Shown here piece by piece: positions 7,474 to 16,148 of a DNA stretch of 49,123 bases. Position 1 is the first letter of the stretch, and the number at the start of each line of letters is the position of its first letter. This DNA comes from Peptostreptococcaceae bacterium oral taxon 113 str. W5053 (GTDB taxonomy: Bacteria > Bacillota > Clostridia > Tissierellales > Peptoniphilaceae). The stretch covers positions 1 through 49,123 of the forward strand of contig KI259812.1 in the NCBI GenBank assembly GCA_000467935.1, read 5' to 3'. The notes beneath the pieces were generated by a model. That model was not told the DNA's origin, searched no databases, and worked only from the letters and a program-made list of their open reading frames with translations. The translations under genes and the position numbers were made by a program.

Positions 7474-9224
7474 GTCCGACCTCCTAATTTCCATCCGATT
7501 GCATTTTCTCGGATTTCCACAAATCGCCGGTAAAGTCCTTCTTGCTGTATCAGCTCCTGATGTTTCCCTTTTTGTACGATCCGTCCATCCTCAAGAACAA
7601 GAATCTGATCTGCTCCCCGCACCGTATTTAAGCGATGAGCGATCATCAAAAGCGTTTTATTTTTTGTCAGCTCCGCAATCGCCTGTTGCAATTCCCGTTC
7701 ATTTTCAGGATCTACACTTGCCGTAGCTTCATCTAAAATGACAACGGGCGCATCCTTTAAAATCGCTCGTGCGATAGATATTCGCTGCTTCTCACCGCCG
7801 GAAAGGGTTGCACCTCCTTCTCCAATCTTTGTTTGGTATCCTTCGGGAAGTGCGGATATGAAATCGTGACAGCATGCTTTCTTTGCCGCTGAAACCATTT
7901 CTTCTCTTGTTGCCTGCGGTTTTCCAAAAAGAATATTGTTTTCGATGGTATCTTCAAAAAGGTAAACCCTTTGAAACACGATGGAAAAATTCCTAAGAAG
8001 GCTGTCGCAGGTATAATCTTTCACATTAACGCCACCTAAAAGAATTTCACCATTTTTTACATCCCAAAAGCGTGCAATTAAACTACAAAGGGTTGTCTTT
8101 CCTGAACCTGAGGGGCCTACAATGGCACAGCTTGTCCCTTGAGGAACAGAAAAGCTCACATCGTGTATGATTTCCTTTTCATCATATGCAAAGGAAATGT
8201 TTGAAATAGTAATGTCGTATGCCTTTGGAGTAATGTCTGTTCCGTGTTCGTCCAGAAGCGGCATTTTTGATACCGTTTCCAATCTGTCTAAAGAAGCATC
8301 CACAACTCTCGCAACGGCAGCGGTACTTCCTGCAAGCTCTACGGTCGTGTAAATCATAAAGCTTGCGACAATAAGGAGCAGGCATTTTTCGGGAGATGTT
8401 TCTCCGTTCATAAGCAGGTACGGCGCAACAACGAGGATCGCAAATCTGGCAAACTTGAATACCATTTGAAAGACGGCCGCCAAACCGGAAAAAACTTTTT
8501 CTAATGCAATGTTTGCTTCTGCACTTTCGCTGATGGCAGCGTCTACAGATTTACCTGAACGATCGGCAAGTCCGAATGCCTTGACCACAGTCATCCCTTG
8601 TATATATTCTAAAATACCTGTAACAAGTCCGGCTTGTGCAGATTGCCTGCGCGGAGAATACTTCATGCCGGCTTTCTGTGTTTTTGCATATATCAGAAGG
8701 GAAATAATAAGTCCGAGAAACATCAGAACACCTATTTTCCATTCATAAAACAAAAGCCATATTCCTATTACTATGGCATGGATAAATCCTCCGGCCACCG
8801 CTTCCATAACGGTAACTGCACTGGTTTCCAGATCCCCGAGCGTTGTAGTAACTGCCGCTGTAATATCTCCAAGTCGGTGCTCGTTAAAATATCCCATGGG
8901 TACGCGTTTTAGTTTTTCCCCAAGTTCCATGCGCCATTTGGAACACATAGAAAAACTTCCAAGGGTTCTTTTTACAGAGGAAAAATTCGTAAAGAGAATG
9001 CGCCCGAAAACACTTAAAAGCATAATTCCAAAGGATATCCATATCGTTTCAACCGGCATGAAACCACTTGAGAGCGACAACAGTATTCCGTTTAGCACCG
9101 TAAGTACAGCCATAATAGGAAGCATCTCAAATACGGAATTACACATATGAAAGATAAACGATAAAATCAATTTTTTTCTTTCCGTTCCGGAAAAATCCAA
9201 AAGTCGTTTGAACATCTGAATCAT
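7470..9224 (-). CDS. ABC transporter with fused membrane and ATPase domains, subunit 2
   Basis: A 584-residue half transporter with a six-helix type I exporter-fold membrane domain (about 1-310) and an ATPase domain. The ATPase has Walker A VGPSGSGKTT, signature TLSGGEKQR and Walker B VVILDEATASVDPENE, followed by the H-loop IAHRL. It pairs with the gene immediately upstream, overlapping by four bases, so the two likely form a heterodimer. Exporter-fold pairs of this kind include genuine siderophore importers (YbtP/YbtQ and mycobacterial IrtA/IrtB), and the neighbouring ECF importer and ligand-processing enzyme favour that reading. A drug exporter remains possible. Confidence 0.92.
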   Translation of the reverse strand: MIQMFKRLLDFSGTERKKLILSFIFHMCNSVFEMLPIMAVLTVLNGILLSLSSGFMPVETIWISFGIMLLSVFGRILFTNFSSVKRTLGSFSMCSKWRMELGEKLKRVPMGYFNEHRLGDITAAVTTTLGDLETSAVTVMEAVAGGFIHAIVIGIWLLFYEWKIGVLMFLGLIISLLIYAKTQKAGMKYSPRRQSAQAGLVTGILEYIQGMTVVKAFGLADRSGKSVDAAISESAEANIALEKVFSGLAAVFQMVFKFARFAILVVAPYLLMNGETSPEKCLLLIVASFMIYTTVELAGSTAAVARVVDASLDRLETVSKMPLLDEHGTDITPKAYDITISNISFAYDEKEIIHDVSFSVPQGTSCAIVGPSGSGKTTLCSLIARFWDVKNGEILLGGVNVKDYTCDSLLRNFSIVFQRVYLFEDTIENNILFGKPQATREEMVSAAKKACCHDFISALPEGYQTKIGEGGATLSGGEKQRISIARAILKDAPVVILDEATASVDPENERELQQAIAELTKNKTLLMIAHRLNTVRGADQILVLEDGRIVQKGKHQELIQQEGLYRRFVEIRENAIGWKLGGRT

Positions 9225-10966
9225 GCGGACACCTCCTTCGTATCAATCGTGCTGATATGTGCATCCCAAAGTTCTCTGTATAAAGCACAATTTTGGATAA
9301 GCTCCATATGTTTTCCTTCAGCTTCTATATTTCCTTCATTCATGACGATAATCTTATCGGCGGATATAATAGTAGAGAGACGGTGTGCAATTACAATCAG
9401 CGTTTTTCCCGTTACAAGTTTGCTTATAGAGTGCTGAATGACCGACTCATTTTCAGGATCTGTAAATGCTGTGGCTTCATCTAAAATGACAACGGGGCTG
9501 TCCTTTAATATGGCTCTTGCAATAGCGATGCGCTGCTTTTCTCCTCCGGAAAGATTGCTTCCGCTGTCTCCCGCGACGGTATCATACCCATTTGGAAGTG
9601 ATGTAATAAAATCATGGCATGCCGCTTTTTTTGCTGCATTTTCGATTTCTCTGTTCGTAGCGTCAGGCTTCCCGATTCTTATATTTTCTCGTATAGAAAG
9701 ATGAAACAGGTAATTGTCCTGCGAAACATACGCAATATGTCCCATAATCTGTGAAAAAGAGATGTTCCGTACATCCATACCGCCTATTTTCACGGTTCCG
9801 CTTCCTGCTTCCCAGAAAGATGCGATTAATCGTGCAACAGTGGACTTGCCTGATCCCGACGGTCCGACCAAAGCTGTCATTTCATTTGCGTAAGCCGTAA
9901 ACGAAATGTTGTGCAAAACCTCTACATTGTTGTAAGAGAAGGAGACATTTGAAAACTCTATGTTCTCTCCATCAAGCCGCACCCGTTCTTCCGGGCGTTT
10001 CATTTCTTCCGTATCCAAAAGGCTGCCGATTTCTTTAACGGTGGCGTCTACCATAGCAAGGCTGTCTGTGTATCGCAATGCCTGAATAAGCGGAGCGATC
10101 AGCCCTAAGGATAAAATAATGCAGGATATAAAACTGCCTGCGCTTATGCTTCCGTTTATGTAGAATAAGCTTCCGACAGGAAGAACTCCGATCAGACTGG
10201 AGGGGGCTATTGCAATACCTGCCGCATAGTATGGATTTGTTTTTTTGAACCATTCCGATTTAGAATTTTCATTCTCCTTTACCGCTTCTGTATATTTGCG
10301 GTAAGAATCGTTGCTTTGATTAAAAGCTTTGATTACTTCTATCCCCCCTATATATTCAACCGTAGCGGCATCCATAGCTTTGGCAGCTTTAATGACTCTG
10401 GCATAACGCTTCTCATAATCTTTCATCATTCCCATATAACAGAGCATTCCGATAGGAAAGGTTGCAAGAGCAATAAGCGCAAGTCTCCAATCAAGAAACA
10501 TAAAATAAATCAACATGAAGACAGGAATCATAATATTAGCCGTCAACTCCGGTATCATGTGAGCAAGCGGCAGCTCCAATTTCTCAACGGTGTCGACGAT
10601 TATAGTTTTGAATTTCCCGGAAGGCGTATCTAAGACAAATCCCATAGGTACTCGTGATAATTTTTTTGTAAGTGCAGTACGAATATTTTTTAATATAGTA
10701 AATGCGGCTTTGTGAGATCGTACAGTAGATATGGTTGACAGGTATAGCTGCAGAAGATAACCCAAAAGAGCAATGACCGCCATTGGTATGATTGATTTCA
10801 AGCTATAGTCGCCGGAACATATTTGAATAATAATGCGTGAAACTGCAATATACGGAATGATTCCAAAACCTGCACCAAGAACAGCAAAGACAACTGAACC
10901 TGTCAGCAGACCTTTGCAAGACTCGGCAAATTCAAATAGGCGATGTAATGTTTTTTTATTATTCAT
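9221..10966 (-). CDS. ABC transporter with fused membrane and ATPase domains, subunit 1
   Basis: A 581-residue half transporter with the same architecture as its neighbour: an N-terminal six-helix domain, Walker A VGPSGSGKST, signature NLSGGEKQR, Walker B VVILDEATAFTDPENE, and IAHRL. The D-loop differs from its partner (AFTDPENE against ASVDPENE), as expected for a heterodimer. It overlaps the duplicated ATPase gene upstream by eight bases and the partner downstream by four. Its position directly after an ECF S-T-A set, and before an ATC-hydrolase family gene, suggests that the same ligand is handled by both transporters. Direction of transport cannot be settled from sequence. Confidence 0.92.
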   Translation of the reverse strand: MNNKKTLHRLFEFAESCKGLLTGSVVFAVLGAGFGIIPYIAVSRIIIQICSGDYSLKSIIPMAVIALLGYLLQLYLSTISTVRSHKAAFTILKNIRTALTKKLSRVPMGFVLDTPSGKFKTIIVDTVEKLELPLAHMIPELTANIMIPVFMLIYFMFLDWRLALIALATFPIGMLCYMGMMKDYEKRYARVIKAAKAMDAATVEYIGGIEVIKAFNQSNDSYRKYTEAVKENENSKSEWFKKTNPYYAAGIAIAPSSLIGVLPVGSLFYINGSISAGSFISCIILSLGLIAPLIQALRYTDSLAMVDATVKEIGSLLDTEEMKRPEERVRLDGENIEFSNVSFSYNNVEVLHNISFTAYANEMTALVGPSGSGKSTVARLIASFWEAGSGTVKIGGMDVRNISFSQIMGHIAYVSQDNYLFHLSIRENIRIGKPDATNREIENAAKKAACHDFITSLPNGYDTVAGDSGSNLSGGEKQRIAIARAILKDSPVVILDEATAFTDPENESVIQHSISKLVTGKTLIVIAHRLSTIISADKIIVMNEGNIEAEGKHMELIQNCALYRELWDAHISTIDTKEVSA

Positions 10967-12425
10967 TCCGATACCCTCCTGTTAAAATATAATTTTCGAT
11001 ATTTTCTTTTTCTTTATCCTTCAAATCAGCAATCATTTTACCGCCTGACAGAAGCAAAACTCTGGAACATATCGTTTTTATAAATTCAATATCGTGTGTA
11101 ATGACGAGAAGGATTTTTCCTTGTTCGGAAAGTCGCTCTATCATCGTTCCCACTTCTCGCATGCTTTTTAAGTCAAGCCCGCTGGTCGGTTCATCGAAAA
11201 TAAGAATTTCTTTATCACAGAGCAAGCTGATTGCCACTGCAAGTCGTTGTTTTTGTCCTCCTGAGAGTGCTAGAGGGTGCCTATTTTTCAATTCAGAAAG
11301 GGATAACATCGATAAAATTTCATCAATATAAGACTCATTTTTCGTTTTCGTTCCAAGTGTGCATTCGGTTTTTACACTATCTGTAAAAAGTTGATGTCCG
11401 ACATCCTGCATTACCATGTAAGATTTTTTAATGCGTGCTTTTGCAGTTAAATTTTTACCGTTTATAAATATATTTCCCGATTTTTGTTTTAACAGTCCGC
11501 ATATAGTACGTGCCAGTGTCGTTTTTCCTGCTCCGTTTGCACCGGTAATTGCGACGATTTCTCCGCCATTTGCGGTGAAAGAAATATTTCGCAAGACGAT
11601 ATGATTTCCATATTTGACATGAATATCCTTCAGCTCTAAGGTGTGTTCAGAAAATTTTTTACCATTGATATTTGTTTCGATTTCAGAAAAATTTCGACAC
11701 CTAAGTCCCATATTTTGTATCTGTTTAATAGGAAGACTGCAAAAATCCTGCATACTCATATCCTTGAGAATTTGACCGTCCTCCATTAAGATGACTCTAT
11801 CCGCAATATCTATTAAGTACCACAGGCGGTGTTCGGCAATGATAATCGTTTTTCCCTGCCGCTTTATTTTTTCTATCAGATTTTTCAGCTCGAGCACGGA
11901 ATGAAAATCCAGATTGGATGAGGGTTCATCCAACACAAAAATATCCGGATTTGCAGCATATACAGATGCAAATGCAATTTTTTGTTTTTCTCCTCCGGAA
12001 AGGTCAAAAATACTGCAGCCTCTTAATTTTTCTATATGCAAATCTGTAACAACCCTTTCAAGCTGCTGTTTTAATTCTTCAGGCTCAAGCATTCTGTTTT
12101 CCAGCCCGAAAACAATTTCACTGTCTGTATCCGTATTAAAAAATTGCGTTCTGGGATTTTGAAAAACCGTACCGACGCTATCGGAAAGAGTTGAAATTTC
12201 AGTCTCGGCAACATTCATTCCTTTGATAGTTACTTTGCCTGAAATCTTTCCTTCAAAAAAATGGGGAATCAGTCCATTCACTAACCTTGTAAGAGTCGTT
12301 TTTCCACATCCGGATGCACCGCATAGAAGAACGCATTGCCCCTTTGGAATCTTTAAGTGTAATTTCCGCAGGGAGCCTTTTTCCAGATCCTTGTAGGAAA
12401 AAGAGAGCTGTATAAATTCAATCAC
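10959..12425 (-). CDS. ECF transporter duplicated ATPase (A component), first system
   Basis: A 488-residue tandem ATPase. Domain 1 has GASGCGKTT, DLSGGEKQK and IFVLDEPSSNLD. Domain 2 has GANGAGKTT, ALSGGQKQR and ILIFDEPTSGLD, and ends with the H-loop VITHD. The layout is the same as the paralogue at 3925-5316, including the NGLIPHFFEG-type stretch after the first P-loop that is common in EcfA/CbiO proteins. It starts with ATGA overlap onto the T gene. It should energise the T/S pair encoded just upstream. Confidence 0.9.
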   Translation of the reverse strand: MIEFIQLSFSYKDLEKGSLRKLHLKIPKGQCVLLCGASGCGKTTLTRLVNGLIPHFFEGKISGKVTIKGMNVAETEISTLSDSVGTVFQNPRTQFFNTDTDSEIVFGLENRMLEPEELKQQLERVVTDLHIEKLRGCSIFDLSGGEKQKIAFASVYAANPDIFVLDEPSSNLDFHSVLELKNLIEKIKRQGKTIIIAEHRLWYLIDIADRVILMEDGQILKDMSMQDFCSLPIKQIQNMGLRCRNFSEIETNINGKKFSEHTLELKDIHVKYGNHIVLRNISFTANGGEIVAITGANGAGKTTLARTICGLLKQKSGNIFINGKNLTAKARIKKSYMVMQDVGHQLFTDSVKTECTLGTKTKNESYIDEILSMLSLSELKNRHPLALSGGQKQRLAVAISLLCDKEILIFDEPTSGLDLKSMREVGTMIERLSEQGKILLVITHDIEFIKTICSRVLLLSGGKMIADLKDKEKENIENYILTGGYRNE

Positions 12426-13126
12426 GGAAATACACCTCCTCGTAGAAAATCAAAAAATAGCATACAAATAATCCCTATATATATCACTATAATCAGAGCA
12501 TCCCAAATTGAAAAAGAAACTTTCTCTATACAACTGCGTTTTCCTACATGATCAATGCCCCTTGTGATAGCGGCCTGTGTGATTTCATCAGAGATTTTGG
12601 AAGCAGATACCAGCATCGGTACATACACATATTCCATTATTCTTACAGGATGACGTAAGGTCCCCGAAAAAGAAGCGCTTATCCCGCGAAGTGCCATGGC
12701 ATCCTTAATATAACCCCATTCCTCGGTCATTGTCGGAAAGTATCGCAACGTGACGGAAAGTGCAATCGTAAAACCTTTAGACAGATGCAATCGACTGAGT
12801 GCAGAGAGAAAAGCACTTACCTTTGTCGTGCGTATTAAAAATGCGCCAAGCATAAAACAAGGAATCAGTTTTCTTATATAGACATCAAACATATATATGA
12901 CGCCTCCGATCGTAACGGGTAATTTTAATATCACAAACAGTTGTACCATCAATAACACGATAAAGAGAATTCCGTATTTTGAAGCAGTCCGAAACTCTTT
13001 TGCCTGTAAGAGTAAGAATACGGGGATTGCTGTAAAAAGGCATTCTATGACGATACTTTCATTCAGGAAAACAGAAATACTGGTTATTGACAAGATTAGC
13101 AGCTTTGTTCTAGGATCGAAAACCAT
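12422..13126 (-). CDS. ECF transporter T component (CbiQ/EcfT-like), first system
   Basis: A 234-residue membrane protein starting MVFDPRTKLL, typical of EcfT/CbiQ proteins. It has a hydrophobic N-terminal half and the coupling motif in the form AAITRGIDHVGKR. Its ATG abuts the stop codon of the S gene with no gap, and its stop overlaps the A gene. It bridges the substrate subunit and the tandem ATPase of the first ECF system. The equivalent in the second system is at 5313-6011. Confidence 0.87.
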   Translation of the reverse strand: MVFDPRTKLLILSITSISVFLNESIVIECLFTAIPVFLLLQAKEFRTASKYGILFIVLLMVQLFVILKLPVTIGGVIYMFDVYIRKLIPCFMLGAFLIRTTKVSAFLSALSRLHLSKGFTIALSVTLRYFPTMTEEWGYIKDAMALRGISASFSGTLRHPVRIMEYVYVPMLVSASKISDEITQAAITRGIDHVGKRSCIEKVSFSIWDALIIVIYIGIICMLFFDFLRGGVFP

Positions 13127-13726
13127 CTATATAATCCCCACTTTTTCAAAATGCTTTTTCAATAACTTTTTACCGATAAAACCTCCAATGATAGAACAAA
13201 TAATTGTTCCCAAAATCATTAGAGGGATAACCCACCAATTTACCCTGATAGCATTGATGATTCCTTCAAAAGAAGAAACATCTCCTTTTTTGCGCATAAA
13301 TTCATCAAACTGTGCAGGCATTATAACCATAGGGATATAAGCACCCATTGGAGACAGTGCAAATATACAATATGCAAGTAAATTTCTTCTGAATGATTTG
13401 AAATTTCCTGCCTGGCAAATGAAATCCGCAATAAATCCGAATACGATGAAGAATACCGACATCATCCAAAACATACCGGTAACAAATAACAAGATCCCGG
13501 CAAGTATACCAAGGATAGAGAGCGAACCTCGCTTCGGTATTTTAGCGGTATATAACATAAAAACGCTGCCTGCAAATAAAGCGACTATCATTGGCATAAA
13601 CGGGAAAGTGACAGGCGTCATCTGTGCGATACCGCCGATCACAAAGGCAATAACAAAGTAAATGAGTGAAAAAACACCTATAGAAATATAATCTCTTGTC
13701 AGTAATACATTTTCATTCTTTTTCAT
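13127..13726 (-). CDS. MptD-family ECF transporter S component, first system
   Basis: A 199-residue protein with about six hydrophobic helices, ending GGFIGKKLLKKHFEKVGII, the same tail style as the S component at 6008-6622. The ATG at 13726 is chosen because AAAGGA lies at a normal distance; the in-frame ATG at 13738 directly touches that sequence. It is the first structural gene after tetR (68 bases apart) and so the likely ligand-binding entry point of the module. The ligand of this S family is not established; siderophore, peptide or nickel-like compounds are all possible. Confidence 0.82.
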   Translation of the reverse strand: MKKNENVLLTRDYISIGVFSLIYFVIAFVIGGIAQMTPVTFPFMPMIVALFAGSVFMLYTAKIPKRGSLSILGILAGILLFVTGMFWMMSVFFIVFGFIADFICQAGNFKSFRRNLLAYCIFALSPMGAYIPMVIMPAQFDEFMRKKGDVSSFEGIINAIRVNWWVIPLMILGTIICSIIGGFIGKKLLKKHFEKVGII

Positions 13727-13794
13727 AATCAGGTACATCCTTTCTAAACAAAAGTGTTAGATTCAACTAACCGAAATGCAAAAATTTTTAAGGT

Positions 13795-14409
13795 TTATGT
13801 AAGACTTAAAAGTCCGTCCCATCCGGAATTAAAAAAAATGGCAAGTTCTTCAACATATTCAATGGCTTGTTCTCTCGTCATATCATGAACGACTGTTTCA
13901 AATGCAGCTGTAAAATATGCACTGGTAATCATGTGATGAAGCTCATGACTGACATTTCCTGTCATTTTCCCTTTTTCTTTGAGGAGAGCATAGTATTTTT
14001 CTGTACGAGATACATCCAATTCTACAAGTTCGTGAATATAATCTGTATATTTCGTACCTTCGGAGCAACAAATGACAAGTTTGAATTCTTCAAAATGATC
14101 ATAAATATAATTCACAAAATGCAGAAGATATTTTGTAGATAACTTCCGGCTCTCATCAGTCTTATTTTCAGAGATTAAATCAAAATGTGCATCCTGAGCA
14201 GCTCTGAATTGCTCGATTAAGCCGTCTGCTGCATCGGAAACAAGTGCTTCAAACAAAGCAGCCTTGTCCGGGTAATATCCGTAAAAAGCTCCCTTTGTAA
14301 ATCCCGCTTCCGCTACAATTTTTCTAAGGGACGCATCCTTAAAGCCTTTTTCCAAAAACTCCCGTTTGCCGACTTTTAATATTTTTTGTTGTGTTTCTGA
14401 TATTTTCAT
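13795..14409 (-). CDS. TetR family transcriptional regulator
   Basis: A 204-residue regulator. The N-terminal helix-turn-helix (about residues 8-55) reads ILKVGKREFLEKGFKDASLR, then GFTKGAFYGYYPDKAALFEA, the classic TetR DNA-binding pattern. The remaining all-helical domain would bind an inducer. GGAGGG precedes the ATG. It is the first gene of the minus-strand operon, and a palindrome overlaps its own promoter, so it most likely represses itself and all downstream transport genes until the ligand is present. It has no close similarity that I can name to TetR itself. Confidence 0.92.
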   Translation of the reverse strand: MKISETQQKILKVGKREFLEKGFKDASLRKIVAEAGFTKGAFYGYYPDKAALFEALVSDAADGLIEQFRAAQDAHFDLISENKTDESRKLSTKYLLHFVNYIYDHFEEFKLVICCSEGTKYTDYIHELVELDVSRTEKYYALLKEKGKMTGNVSHELHHMITSAYFTAAFETVVHDMTREQAIEYVEELAIFFNSGWDGLLSLT

Positions 14410-14426
14410 TAAATCCCTCCATATCT

Positions 14427-14456
14427 ATATACCATCGGTATATACCAATGGTATAT
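14427..14456 (-). promoter_or_regulatory. Palindromic operator for the TetR-family regulator
   Basis: ATAT-ACCATCGGT-ATAT-ACCAATGGT-ATAT is a near-perfect inverted repeat and also two nine-base half sites separated by ATAT. It overlaps the -10 element and the expected transcription start of the tetR promoter, the usual position for repression. It lies 18-47 bases upstream of the tetR start codon. Confidence 0.7.
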
Positions 14457-14481
14457 TATCATGAATTTTAATTTTAGTCAA
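14453..14481 (-). promoter_or_regulatory. Sigma-A promoter of the tetR/transport operon
   Basis: On the minus strand TTGACT (14481-14476) and TAATAT (14458-14453) are separated by exactly 17 bases. The -10 runs into the palindromic operator. Confidence 0.7.
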
Positions 14482-14554
14482 CAGGTTTTAAGTGAATAAA
14501 ATAGTTTATATCTAGGGTTGCCAAACATATGTGACAAAGCCATCCGATTTAAGT

Positions 14555-15340
14555 CTAAGCTACATTCTTAAAATAATTTTCTACCATTTCATTTGGTGTT
14601 CTAAATCCTAATACCCTTCTTGTTCTATCTCCATCATTGACAAATTCTGTCCCGTTGTCGAGTTGTATCATACGTATCGGAAATCCCATTTTTCGCTCCA
14701 GTTCTTTAGGTATTTGTCGGTTTCGTAGGTGCTCTTTTCTTTGACTATTTTCAGGACTCGCTTTTCTGCTATATTCTGATCATATCTGTTCATAGAGAAA
14801 GGAAATTGAGCACACTCATCCGGGATATATTTTATATCTATCTGCACCTTATCTTATAGATATGTTCCATACGATTCGGTGATAGCTCATAGAACTCTTT
14901 TTGTGTTTTACTTTGCCTTATTTGTCTTTCACATGCTTTCAAAACTACGCTTATACTCATTCCTATTTTTGGCATCTTCCATACACTTCAAACCATAGTT
15001 TCCGTTCCTTTTTAGCATACGTTTTATCAAATCCAGTTCTGCTTTTGTATGTGCAGTTGAGCTGTTTTTCTCAGGTCTTCTTAATTTCAGAACCGAACTT
15101 CGTACTGTTCCATCCTATTTTTTCAGTTGCCTATATATAAACCGCCTGTAGGCATGATATTTCTTTGCGGCTCTTGTTATTCTGTTTTTTAGTGTATATT
15201 CTAACCTTTGCCGAACTTTTATTTCTTCTGCTAGGATTTTCATGAAGGAGCTTCTTTTTGATGGATACTTGTTTTTTCGTTGAAACCATTGTATCAAAGG
15301 CTCTCTCTTTCTTTTATTGTTTCTGTCACGGTTGTCTTAT
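14555..15340 (-). mobile_element. Decayed IS481-like insertion sequence transposase
   Basis: A DDE transposase gene can be followed through several frames with internal stops. Its parts are an N-terminal helical part at 15297-15115 (60 residues from MIQWFQRKNK), then HTKAELDLIKRMLKRNG, KVQIDIKYIP with the first catalytic Asp, and KELERKMGFPIRMIQLDNGT with the second Asp. A C-terminal LGFRTPNEMVENYF ends at TAG 14557-14555. The segment between the second Asp and the tail is deleted, so the element is dead. GTGACA-containing sequences at 14529-14536 and in the complement near 15330 may be degraded terminal repeats. It marks the junction between the mobile transport block and ordinary chromosome. 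A related fragment lies at 48838-49123. Confidence 0.75.
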
Positions 15341-15437
15341 TACATTACATTTTCGAATTGTTTATTTTACAATTCGAACAGAACAGGTATTAAAATTAAG
15401 GTATAATGAATTTAATAAAATACAATTAGGGAGGGAA

Positions 15438-15533
15438 ATGATGAGATATCAAAAATTTCAAAGGTATAAAAACGGAGATGAATATAGGATAAATGAGATG
15501 ACCCGCTTTAAAATTTTTTACAAAATATTTTAA
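15438..15533 (+). CDS. Possible 31-residue peptide
   Basis: ATGATG follows TTAGGGAGGGAA closely and opens a 31-codon basic frame (MMRYQKFQRYKNGDEYR...). A TATAAT lies at 15402-15407, but no good -35 is at the right distance. The stretch 15341-15696 otherwise holds only AT-rich sequence next to the dead IS. It could equally be the truncated start of a lost gene. Nothing is recognised. Confidence 0.25.
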   Translation: MMRYQKFQRYKNGDEYRINEMTRFKIFYKIF

Positions 15534-15696
15534 GCATGTCGTAAAAAATAATTAAAATTCCAAAATTAAGATGGTATTCAATATTAGGTGATCACATATT
15601 TTTATAGCGTAAGTAATTTTACCGGATATCTTGGTGAGGAGACTGTAAGTTATATCGTAGAGTATACGCATTAAAATAAAAAAAGGGGAATGATGA

Positions 15697-16017
15697 ATGA
15701 AAGAGAAAAGATATCTTTTGCTCTTTTTCATTCTCAGCGAACTGTGGTGGATAAGTTTAGTCATTTTTTATAGACAGGAAAAATTGGTCTATTCAGCGAT
15801 TATCCTTTTTCTCTTCCTTCCGCTGTTGATTTGGGAACGGTTAAAAGTCTTTCAATCAAAAAAGAGAATAACCTCTATAGGGGAACGATGGCTCGGCTTT
15901 ATTTTCAATATCGACCTGGTCCTGTTCATGGCCGCGTTCAGAAGGACTCCGACCCTGAAACGGTGTATTTATCCTTGCCTTTTATGCATGATGGGATTTT
16001 CGATATCTAAAAAATAA
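15697..16017 (+). CDS. Small hypothetical membrane protein
   Basis: A 106-residue frame preceded by AAAAGGGG. The first 50 residues form two hydrophobic segments (LLLFFILSELWWISLVIFY and YSAIILFLFLPLLIW) joined by a short charged loop. A basic stretch (ERLKVFQSKKRITSIGERW) and a third weak hydrophobic segment follow. The C terminus (PTLKRCIYPCLLCMMGF) looks irregular and may have been altered by a frameshift. No family is recognised. A terminator follows on the same strand, which supports real transcription. Confidence 0.45.
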   Translation: MKEKRYLLLFFILSELWWISLVIFYRQEKLVYSAIILFLFLPLLIWERLKVFQSKKRITSIGERWLGFIFNIDLVLFMAAFRRTPTLKRCIYPCLLCMMGFSISKK

Positions 16018-16065
16018 AATGAATATCATTGAAATAGAATTAAAGGCGGATACAAAAGAATTTTT

Positions 16066-16111
16066 AAAGCAAGAATCCTTATATTCCGATAAGAATTCTT
16101 GCTTTTTTTTT
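16066..16111 (+). terminator. Rho-independent terminator
   Basis: AAAGCAAGAAT...ATTCTTGCTTTTTTTTT forms a long stem followed by nine T on the plus strand. It ends the small membrane gene and faces the 3' end of the nucleoside operon, where the A tract upstream of the stem would serve the opposite strand. Confidence 0.75.
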
Positions 16112-16148
16112 GATAAATAATAAAGTTGAAGGATTTCCTCCAACTCTG

